Shown piece after piece: positions 9,145-15,787 of a DNA stretch of 36,852 nt. The stretch is from Bradyrhizobiaceae bacterium (GTDB lineage: Bacteria > Pseudomonadota > Alphaproteobacteria > Rhizobiales > Aestuariivirgaceae), in contig CANJMQ010000037.1 of the NCBI GenBank assembly GCA_947475225.1, forward strand, positions 1 to 36,852, given 5' to 3'. Numbering within the stretch: the stretch's first letter is position 1; each line of letters begins with the position of its first letter. A model generated the notes under the pieces. It ran no database searches. It worked only from the letters and a program-made list of their open reading frames with translations, and was not told the origin of the DNA. The position numbers and the translations under genes were made by a program.

Positions 9145-9785
9145 GGGCTGCCCTCCGCTGACGCCTCGCCCGCCACCGACAACGACAATGAGGAGGGCGC
9201 CTCACCCCCGCCGCTGCCGGTGGCCCTCGTCACGGGGGTGAACACCACCACCCCCCAGTTCCTCATGGTCCACGCCGACCACCTCGGCCGCCCGCTTCGC
9301 CTGACGGATGCCACCCGCGCCACCGTTTGGTCCGCCAGCTACGATCCCTTCGGCCAGCCCTGGCAGATCACTGGCACGGTGGAGCAAAACCTCCGCTTCC
9401 CCGGCCAGTACTTCCTGATCGAGAGCGGCCTCGCCTACAACTGGCACCGCCTCTACGACGCATCGACGGGGAGATACACCCAGCCCGACCCGCTTCGGTT
9501 TGTCGATGGGCCGACTGTCTATGGCTATGCCGGGGCGAGCCCCAATCAAAGGGTTCGGGCGGGTCTGGCGGAAATGGCGATGATGCGTACTGTAAAGCGG
9601 TTCGACAGCAATGTTACGAGCATTGTACAGTTGCACTTGATAGTTGCGCGCTGCCAGACAGGCAGTCCATGAATTTTCCTCGTTGTGTTAACCGGTGTAT
9701 GTTTGATCAAGGTTGTGGAGATTAGGATTAAACAGATGGTTAGGATAACGGAAGACTGGACACTCCACGCCCGTGGTTGAATTGA
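9145..9785 (+). pseudogene. Displaced (orphan) RHS core plus cysteine-rich tip, frameshifted
   Basis: A promoterless second copy of the RHS 3' end. From about 9145 to 9555 it encodes the RHS core (VTGVNTTTPQFLMVHADHLG through GYAGASPNQRV), nearly identical to the live gene. The frame is then lost by one base. In the shifted frame, tip residues resume with a Gly-Ser linker and C-X6-C-X3-C-X19-C-X3-C-X5-C, including the shared ALPDRQSMN. About 55 residues between core and linker are missing compared with the live tip. The tip frame meets TAG at 9723, TAA at 9729 and TAG at 9741, where the live copy has Gln, Tyr and Trp, yet the following codons still match (DNGRL-x-TPRPW) up to TGA at 9783. There is no credible start codon. 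It is a decayed tip-exchange cassette. Confidence 0.87.
9160..9542 (+). repeat. RHS core segment, downstream copy of the 383-bp direct repeat
   Basis: The partner of 7936-8318, same orientation and length, with no indel in the aligned stretch. The spacing of about 1.2 kb spans the live tip and the first small gene. Homologous exchange between the copies would delete that pair and bring the second tip onto the long RHS gene. Confidence 0.93.
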
Positions 9786-9810
9786 TGAGACAGAAAGATC
9801 AATAATTCAA

Positions 9811-10173
9811 ATGACGTTCAGTCTCGCTGAGTTCAACAAGAAAATTGCAGAAGTAGGGAATAGCATTTCTCAGGCGCTTGAGGGAATGATCGCAGATGAT
9901 CAATTGTTTGCTCTGCGGGACCTGATCTTGGCTCAGGTGAGAGTTTGTTTGCTTCACTACAAGCTGATGGAAATTGAAAAAGACGATCGCCTCGTGCTAG
10001 GCGGTTCAGCCTTTTCGAGTGTGATGAACAAGCATTTGGAATTAGCAAAGTTTTTCAGAAGTCTTCCGCAGTCGGCGCAAAAGCCGATTTATGAAATGGA
10101 GAGTACAATATCACTCTACAAGTCCATCTCCCACCATTTTGAAGAAGGCGGCTCACTAGGAAATAGCAAGTAG
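9811..10173 (+). CDS. Second small protein, paralogue of the putative immunity protein
   Basis: A 120-residue cytosolic protein with no signal peptide, starting at ATG 9811 with only a weak purine stretch upstream. It is homologous to the product of 8745-9113 but strongly diverged, the best shared region being its last ~70 residues (HY-x-L, D-R-x-x-L, a K-x-x-YE segment, and HH-x-E near the end). It follows the broken orphan tip after 25 bases. The frame is intact while the tip before it is ruined, which suggests selection to keep it, as expected for immunity against relatives that carry this tip. GC is low. The function is inferred and the family is not recognised. Confidence 0.7.
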   Translation: MTFSLAEFNKKIAEVGNSISQALEGMIADDQLFALRDLILAQVRVCLLHYKLMEIEKDDRLVLGGSAFSSVMNKHLELAKFFRSLPQSAQKPIYEMESTISLYKSISHHFEEGGSLGNSK

Positions 10174-10290
10174 AGCTTACTGCAACGGCAAGGATAATGA
10201 TCCTGGGATATCGAGTGGTCCTCCAGTGGTTGAGCGCTTGGTTCACAGTGGCGATTTCCCCTTTCGTCCAATTTGCACTAGAACCACGAC

Positions 10291-13170
10291 ATGCTTCTGA
10301 ACCCACCCCGCGCTGCCCTCGACCAGGACGCCGTTGCCCTGTTCCGCTCCGAAATGCCGTCTGGCGCCATTGCGGCGGAGGCGCTTGGGCTGGCGGAGGA
10401 CATTGCGGGGGCGTCTCCCTTTCTCAGGCAGCTGATGCTGCGTGATCCGGCCTTCGCGGGCCGGGTGTTCGCCGAGGATGCGGATCAGCTGATGGCACTG
10501 GAGCTCTCGGGGCTGACGCTGATTGACCCGGCGCTGTCTCAGGCCGAGGTGATGGCCCTACTGCGGCAGGCGAAGAAGCGGGTGGCGCTGCTTGTTGCGG
10601 TGGCCGATCTCTCTGGCCGCTGGAGCGTGGAGCAGGTGACGGCGGCGCTCACCGATTTTGCCGACATGGCTCTGGGTGCGGTGATCTCCTGGCTGCTCAG
10701 CGACTATGACCGGCAGGGCAAGGTGAAACTCGCGGATCCGTCCAACCCGCAGGCCGGTTGCGGCTATGTGGCCCTCGCCATGGGCAAGCAGGGCGCGCAT
10801 GAGCTCAACTACTCGAGCGATATCGACCTCATCATTCTGTACGACGCGCTCACCCCGCTGCTCGATGATCCGCATGAGGCGGCAACCTTCTTCGTGCGCT
10901 TCACCAGGCGCCTCGTGCAGATCATGCAGGACGTGACCGAGGACGGCTATGTGTTCCGCACCGACCTGCGCTTGCGCCCTGATCCGCGCGCCACGCAGGT
11001 GGCGATCTCGGTCGAGGCGGCCGCCATCTATTACGAGAACCAGGGCCAGAACTGGGAGCGCGCCGCGATGATCAAGGCGCGCCCCGCGGCGGGCGATGGC
11101 GCACTGGGCCTGGAGTTCCTCGACCGGCTGAAGTCCTATATCTGGCGCAAGTACCTCGACTTCGCGGCGATTGCCGACGTGCAGTCGATGAAGCGGCAGA
11201 TTCATGCCGTGAAGGGTCACGGCGAAGTCAAGGTGCGTGGCCATAACCTGAAGCTGGGGCGCGGCGGCATCCGCGAAATCGAGTTCTTCGTGCAGACCCA
11301 GCAGCTGATCGCCGGCGGCCGCAACCCGAAGCTCCGTGGGCGGAGCACCATCGCCATGCTGGAGGCGCTGGCCGATGCGCAGTGGATCACCCATGAGGCG
11401 GCGGCCGAGCTCACCTCCGCCTATCGCTTCCTGCGGTCGATCGAGCACCGGGTGCAGATGGTGAATGACGAGCAGACCCATGCACTGCCCGCCGATGACC
11501 GGGGGCTCCTGGCGATGGCGCGGTTCTGCGGCTTCGATGATCTGGACAGCTTCGATGCAGAGGTGCGTCGGGTGCTCGAATGCGTGCAGGGGCATTATTC
11601 CCGGCTGTTTGAATCCGCCGATGAGCTGGGCACGGCGGGCGGAAGCCTGGTCTTCACCGGCGGCGAGGATGATCCGGAAACCATCGAGACGCTGTTGCGC
11701 ATGGGCTATCGCAGTCCGTCGGAGGTCTCGGCGACCATTCGCGGCTGGCATTTCGGGCGCTATGTGGCAACCCGCAGCGCCAAGGCGCGCGAATTGCTGA
11801 CGGAGCTGATGCCAAAGCTGCTCACCGCGCTGGCCGCGATGGGTGACGCGGACCTGGCCTTCCTCGCCTTCGACCGTTTCCTCAGCAAGCTTCCGGCGGG
11901 GGTTCAGCTGTTCTCGCTGCTGAAGGCCAACCCGCGGCTTCTTGACCTGCTCGCCACCATCCTCGGCAGTGCGCCGCGGCTTGCCGAACAGCTGAGCCGC
12001 CGGTCGCAGGTGCTGGATGCCGTGCTTGACCCCGGCTTCTTCACCTCGCTGCCCACCGAGGCGGAAATGGCGCAGCTGATTGCCGCCGCCATGCCGGAGG
12101 GCGTGGTGCTCGACGAGGTGGCGGACCGGGCGCGCATCGTCGGCAAGGAGCAGGCCTTCCGCATCGGCGTGCGCGTGCTGTCGGAAACGGCGGGTGCGGC
12201 TGAAACGGGGCTGGCCTTCTCGCAGCTCGCAGGGCTTCTGCTGGGCCGCCTGCATGCGGCGGTGATCGAGGACATGGAGCGACGCCACGGCCGGGTTCCG
12301 GGCGGGCGCAGCGCGGTGATCGCCATGGGCAAGCTTGGCGGCAACGAGATGACGGCGGGCTCCGACCTCGATCTCATCATCGTCTATGATGCGCCCCCGG
12401 GCGTCGAGATGAGTGACGGAGCAAAGCCCTTGAGCGTGGCGCAATATTATGCGCGGGTCTCGCAGCGGCTGATCGCTGCCGTCTCGGCACCGACTGGCGA
12501 GGGCGTTCTCTACGAGGTGGACATGCGGCTGCGGCCCTCGGGCAGCAAGGGCCCGGTGGCGGCGAGCCTCGCGAGCTTCGAGAGCTATCACCGCGATTCC
12601 GCCTGGACCTGGGAGAAGCTGGCGCTCACCCGCGCCCGGCCGGTCTGCGGCGATGCGGGGCTGATGAACGAGCTCACCCGCCATATCCGTGGCGCGCTGT
12701 GCGAACCGCGCGACGCGGCGAAGGTGCGTGATGACATTGTGGACATGCGCAGGCTCATGCTGAAGGAGCAGGGCACGGGCGGCGTGTGGGACGTGAAGCG
12801 GGCGAGGGGCGGCCTCGTTGAGCTGGAGTTCATTGCCCAGACGCTGCAACTGATCCACGCCCATGCGCAGCCTGCCGTGCTGGATACCAACACGCTGGCG
12901 GCGCTGCAGAAGCTGCACGGCGCAGGGCTCATGGCCGATGTCGACCACGCGGCGCTGAAGCGGGCGGGGCTGCTCTATCATCGCCTCACCCAGATGCTGC
13001 GCCTCTGCCTTGATGGGCCCTATGATCCGGCCAAGGCGCTGCCAGCCCTCAACCTGCTGGTAGCCAACACCGCCGTGACGCCGGATATCGCCACGGCGGA
13101 AGCGCTGCTGGCGGAGGCCCAGGGCGAGGTGGCCGCAATCTTTGACCGGCTGATTGGTCCGGCATCCTGA
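10291..13170 (+). CDS. glnE: Bifunctional glutamine synthetase adenylyltransferase/adenylyl-removing enzyme
   Basis: A 959-residue GlnE, which adds AMP to and removes AMP from a tyrosine of glutamine synthetase under PII control to set nitrogen assimilation. Two nucleotidyltransferase domains are visible. The N-terminal (deadenylylating) one has GKQGAHELNYSSDIDLI near residue 165, and the C-terminal (adenylylating) one has GKLGGNEMTAGSDLDLI near residue 680. Both keep the D-x-D metal pair. Each is followed by the helical GlnD PII-uridylyltransferase-like segment (GRGGIREIEFFVQ and ARGGLVELEFIAQ). The length is normal for the family. ATG 10291 has no strong ribosome site, so the start is uncertain by a few codons. 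I expect it to follow the kinase gene in relatives; here the RHS island lies between. Confidence 0.97.
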   Translation: MLLNPPRAALDQDAVALFRSEMPSGAIAAEALGLAEDIAGASPFLRQLMLRDPAFAGRVFAEDADQLMALELSGLTLIDPALSQAEVMALLRQAKKRVALLVAVADLSGRWSVEQVTAALTDFADMALGAVISWLLSDYDRQGKVKLADPSNPQAGCGYVALAMGKQGAHELNYSSDIDLIILYDALTPLLDDPHEAATFFVRFTRRLVQIMQDVTEDGYVFRTDLRLRPDPRATQVAISVEAAAIYYENQGQNWERAAMIKARPAAGDGALGLEFLDRLKSYIWRKYLDFAAIADVQSMKRQIHAVKGHGEVKVRGHNLKLGRGGIREIEFFVQTQQLIAGGRNPKLRGRSTIAMLEALADAQWITHEAAAELTSAYRFLRSIEHRVQMVNDEQTHALPADDRGLLAMARFCGFDDLDSFDAEVRRVLECVQGHYSRLFESADELGTAGGSLVFTGGEDDPETIETLLRMGYRSPSEVSATIRGWHFGRYVATRSAKARELLTELMPKLLTALAAMGDADLAFLAFDRFLSKLPAGVQLFSLLKANPRLLDLLATILGSAPRLAEQLSRRSQVLDAVLDPGFFTSLPTEAEMAQLIAAAMPEGVVLDEVADRARIVGKEQAFRIGVRVLSETAGAAETGLAFSQLAGLLLGRLHAAVIEDMERRHGRVPGGRSAVIAMGKLGGNEMTAGSDLDLIIVYDAPPGVEMSDGAKPLSVAQYYARVSQRLIAAVSAPTGEGVLYEVDMRLRPSGSKGPVAASLASFESYHRDSAWTWEKLALTRARPVCGDAGLMNELTRHIRGALCEPRDAAKVRDDIVDMRRLMLKEQGTGGVWDVKRARGGLVELEFIAQTLQLIHAHAQPAVLDTNTLAALQKLHGAGLMADVDHAALKRAGLLYHRLTQMLRLCLDGPYDPAKALPALNLLVANTAVTPDIATAEALLAEAQGEVAAIFDRLIGPAS

Positions 13171-13239
13171 AAATTCCGCGACGGATTCCCGTTCCCCCTG
13201 CGTCTTGGTTTCAGGACAGCCAAAAGGAGGAACCGTCCG

Positions 13240-13695
13240 ATGCCCCGACTGACACTTGCACTCGCCTTTTACGGCGCCATGGCCATCGTGCCCGCCACGG
13301 CCTTTGCCATGCAGCCCTACCTGCCCCAGAGCCCCAAATCCTTCACCAGGGCGGATGTCGATGCCAATGGCAAGATCACCGCTGCCGAGCTGACCCCGCG
13401 CGCCGAGAAGCGCTTCGACAAGCTGGACGCCGACAAGAATGGCGCGGTTTCGACGGCGGAACTCAACGACGCACTGCAGAAGGCCATGGAGCGCCGCCGT
13501 GACCGCATCATCGCCGCCCTCGACACCAACAAGGATGGCGCGGTTTCCCGCGCCGAACTCGATGCCTCGGTGGACCGCCTGGTGGCTGCGGCGGACAGCG
13601 ACCATGATGGCGGCGTCACGCTGGAAGAAGCACAGAGCTACCGTCTTGCCAAGCTCAGGAAACCCGCTACGGCTACCGGAGTGCAGGCCAACTGA
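13240..13695 (+). CDS. Periplasmic EF-hand protein
   Basis: A 151-residue exported protein with a signal peptide at residues 1-22 (cleavage after ATAFA). It has four EF-hand loops, each D-x-D/N-x-N/D-G-x-I/V-x-x-x-E: DVDANGKITAAEL, DADKNGAVSTAEL, DTNKDGAVSRAEL and DSDHDGGVTLEEA. All keep the acidic ligands, so Ca2+ (or another divalent metal) binding is likely. AGGAGG at 13225-13230 lies 9 bases before the ATG and fixes the start. It is first of four genes with an ECF sigma factor, a one-TM protein and a metal-sensor-like protein, suggesting metal or envelope stress sensing. The physiological ligand is not known. Confidence 0.92.
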   Translation: MPRLTLALAFYGAMAIVPATAFAMQPYLPQSPKSFTRADVDANGKITAAELTPRAEKRFDKLDADKNGAVSTAELNDALQKAMERRRDRIIAALDTNKDGAVSRAELDASVDRLVAAADSDHDGGVTLEEAQSYRLAKLRKPATATGVQAN

Positions 13696-13746
13696 CGCAG
13701 ACACCGGACCCAAGCCTTGACGCCAGAGCCATCGGCTTTCCCGCAG

Positions 13747-14310
13747 ATGACGGATGCCGGCCTGTTGCAGGCCGCCGCCGCCGGCTCTCATGCGGGCTTC
13801 GCCGAGATCGTCAACCGCCATTACCAGCCGGTTTACCGGCTGGTGTGGCGGTTGACCAATGGAGCAGCAGATGCCGAGGACATGGCGCAGGACGCCTTCG
13901 TGAAGCTGTGGAAGAACCCCCTGCAGGTGCGCGAGGCCGGCGCCCTGAAGGGGTGGCTGATGCGGGTCGCCGCCAATGCGGTGATCGACCGCAGCCGCCG
14001 GCCGCGCGCCGCCACGCTCGACGATGCGCCGGAGGTCGAGGACCGGCAGGCCCGGCCCGACGCACCGCTGGAGCGGGCGCAGGCCGCGCGCCTGGTGGAT
14101 CGCCGCATTGCAGAGCTTCCCGATCGGCAGCGCCTGGCGCTGTCGCTTGTGTATTTCGAGGGGTTGACCAATATCGAGGCCGCGGCCGTTCTGGAGGTGA
14201 GCGTGGATGCGCTCGAATCCCTCCTGGCACGGGCGCGGCGTGGCTTGAAGGACAGCCTGGCGGCCGAGTGGCGCGACCTGCTCGGCGGGCTGGCTGAAAT
14301 GGGGCAGTGA
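13747..14310 (+). CDS. ECF-type RNA polymerase sigma factor
   Basis: An extracytoplasmic-function sigma factor of 187 residues from ATG 13747. An in-frame TTG at 13717 would add ten residues but matches family starts less well. Region 2 is visible in the first ~85 residues (FAEIVNRHYQPVYRLVWRL, then DAEDMAQDAFVKLW). Region 4 is at about 130-180, with a helix-turn-helix in LPDRQRLALSLVYFEGLTNIEAAAVLEVSVDALES. A proline/acid-rich linker joins the two. It starts shortly after the EF-hand gene and is followed by a one-TM protein that may act as its anti-sigma factor. Its promoters cannot be read from this window. Confidence 0.93.
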   Translation: MTDAGLLQAAAAGSHAGFAEIVNRHYQPVYRLVWRLTNGAADAEDMAQDAFVKLWKNPLQVREAGALKGWLMRVAANAVIDRSRRPRAATLDDAPEVEDRQARPDAPLERAQAARLVDRRIAELPDRQRLALSLVYFEGLTNIEAAAVLEVSVDALESLLARARRGLKDSLAAEWRDLLGGLAEMGQ

Positions 14311-14319
14311 GAGACGGAC

Positions 14320-14682
14320 ATGGAACAGGACAACAATCGTTCTGATGATCGTGAGATCGACGCGGTGCTGGCGCGCGCCGCGACGCCGGCGCTTCCCGGC
14401 GGTGCGGTTGACAGGCTGATGGCCCGCATCGCGGCGGAGCCGCAGGAGCGCAGGATCGTCCAATTCGCGCCGCGCCCGCCTGCCAAGCGTCCATTCTGGC
14501 GTCTTGCGGCGGCCGTGCCGCTTGCGGCCTCACTGGCGCTCGGCATCTGGCTTGGCGCCAATGGCAAGATGGATTTCATGATGCCCAACGCCGTCACCGG
14601 CGGCGTGGCGCTGAACGATGATACGACGGTGGATGATCTGGGCGGCGTGGGCGATGCCTATGCCGAGGAAGGCACGACATGA
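14320..14682 (+). CDS. Single-pass membrane protein, candidate anti-sigma factor
   Basis: A 120-residue protein. The N-terminal 60 residues are charged and cytoplasmic, and include DREIDAVLARAATPALP and a basic stretch before the membrane. One transmembrane segment lies at about 64-83 (LAAAVPLAASLALGIWLGA). A short acidic periplasmic tail ends in DAYAEEGTT. I see no zinc-binding HxxxCxxC anti-sigma motif. Its place right after the ECF gene, with topology typical of anti-sigma factors, suggests it holds the sigma factor at the membrane. The stop overlaps the next ATG as ATGA. The anti-sigma role rests on position and topology. Confidence 0.72.
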   Translation: MEQDNNRSDDREIDAVLARAATPALPGGAVDRLMARIAAEPQERRIVQFAPRPPAKRPFWRLAAAVPLAASLALGIWLGANGKMDFMMPNAVTGGVALNDDTTVDDLGGVGDAYAEEGTT

Positions 14683-15203
14683 GCGACCCTGTCACCACGC
14701 CCGACAAGCCGGGAAGGCGCGCCCATTGGCTGATGGCGGCGCTGATTGCCTCGCTTGCAGTCAACCTGCTGGTCGCCGGCGCAGCGGCTGCCCGCTGGTA
14801 TGTGGGCGTCGGGCCGGAGCGCTATGCCCGCCTCACCCAGACGCAGCTGATCCCCCGCAATTTCTTCCGCGACCTTGACCGCGCGCGGCGCACCGAGCTT
14901 CTTGCCGTCTTCAAGGCGCAGGACAAGGCGGTCCGCGAGGGGCGCCGCGCCGTCAAGGCGCAGGTAGTTGAACTCGCCGATGCGCTGGAGGCTGAGCCCT
15001 ATGATGCTGCCCGCGTCAAGGCGGCTGTCGAGGGCTTCACGGCGAAGAGCGAGGCGCTGTTCATGACCGGCGGCGGTGCCGCGCTGGAGTTGATCGACAA
15101 GCTTGGCCCGGAGGAGCGCAAGCTGATGGCCCAATACCTCCGCACCCGCGATGACCACGGCCGGGGCAAGCCTGGCGATGACAAGAAGCCGGACGCGCCC
15201 TGA
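14679..15203 (+). CDS. Periplasmic heavy-metal-sensor-like protein (Spy/CnrX class)
   Basis: A 174-residue protein with one N-terminal membrane anchor (about residues 19-40, WLMAALIASLAVNLLVAGAAAA) and a mostly helical, charged periplasmic domain. The general plan matches the metal-resistance/CnrX-Spy-CpxP group: a long helical hairpin (RRTELLAVFKAQDKAVREG and VKAQVVELADALEAEPYDA), then LGPEERKLMAQYLRTRDDHG. The C terminus is Lys/Asp rich. It starts in an ATGA overlap with the previous gene and completes the operon, so it is a likely sensor feeding the ECF factor. No clear set of metal ligands can be assigned. Confidence 0.8.
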   Translation: MSDPVTTPDKPGRRAHWLMAALIASLAVNLLVAGAAAARWYVGVGPERYARLTQTQLIPRNFFRDLDRARRTELLAVFKAQDKAVREGRRAVKAQVVELADALEAEPYDAARVKAAVEGFTAKSEALFMTGGGAALELIDKLGPEERKLMAQYLRTRDDHGRGKPGDDKKPDAP

Positions 15204-15214
15204 TAGCCTGGCGT

Positions 15215-15784
15215 TCAGCCCACTGGATCAAGGCCGACGAGCAGCACCTCGGCTGAACCACTGATGGAGAGGGTCCGCGCGTGCCGGGCGTCGAGCATCA
15301 CGGTGTCGAAGCGGTTTGCCACCACGGCCGGGTCTTTCATGGTGATCCGGCCACTGCACACGAACAGGGCCGCCGTTTCCCAAGGCAGATCGAGCGCGGT
15401 CGAGCCGTTGACAGACACCTTCTTGAAATACGCCCGCTGCCGGTCGCGCTGCACCATGATGCTGAGGTCAGTGACGGCGCCATCCAGCAGACGGCCATGG
15501 ACCTCGGCCTCGCCGGGGAAATCGATATGTTCCCCGCCCTGCAGCTGCCGGAGGCCATGTGCGCCAAAGCGCAGCTCCAACCCTGCGCCTTCGAGAATGT
15601 AGAGGCGGCGGTCGGCTCCCTCGAAGCGCGAGAAGGCACCGTCCTGCGCCACCTCAGCCATCGAGATGCGCCAGTCGAAACTGCCAAGGTCGCTGTCCGG
15701 TGGAAAGCACGCGATCTGGCGGGTAAGCCCACCGCCGTTCTTCCATGGCCTGGGCGTGAGGCTGTCTCGCGTGATGAGGCGCAA
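15215..15784 (-). CDS. hutD: HutD/Ves-family cupin protein
   Basis: A 189-residue HutD-family protein with the hallmark PWKNGGGLTRQIACFP near the N terminus and FDWRISMAEVAQDGAFSRF after it. The family has a double cupin fold; HutD sits in histidine-utilisation operons, where its role is still debated. The start is a TTG that follows the kinase stop after one codon (TGA-GAC-TTG), so expression probably depends on translation of the kinase gene. No hut enzymes are next to it, so the symbol reflects family membership only. A second, diverged HutD-like gene lies at 33635-34171. Confidence 0.85.
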   Translation of the reverse strand: MRLITRDSLTPRPWKNGGGLTRQIACFPPDSDLGSFDWRISMAEVAQDGAFSRFEGADRRLYILEGAGLELRFGAHGLRQLQGGEHIDFPGEAEVHGRLLDGAVTDLSIMVQRDRQRAYFKKVSVNGSTALDLPWETAALFVCSGRITMKDPAVVANRFDTVMLDARHARTLSISGSAEVLLVGLDPVG

Positions 15785-15787
15785 GTC

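Noticed and set aside
9073..9672. A 199-codon frame starting with TTG that carries the second RHS core
   Set aside because: It has no ribosome site, begins inside the preceding small gene, and loses the tip frame. It is treated as part of a pseudogene.
13166..13215. CCTGAAA / TTTCAGG inverted repeat after glnE
   Set aside because: It has only 7 pairs with a 36-base loop and no T-run. It is too weak to call a terminator.
10558..14463. A 1301-codon open frame on the minus strand opposite glnE and the sigma operon
   Set aside because: It is an antisense shadow in GC-rich DNA. The plus strand carries unmistakable GlnE, EF-hand and sigma-factor motifs, and the minus translation is compositionally odd and rich in His, Arg and Gln.
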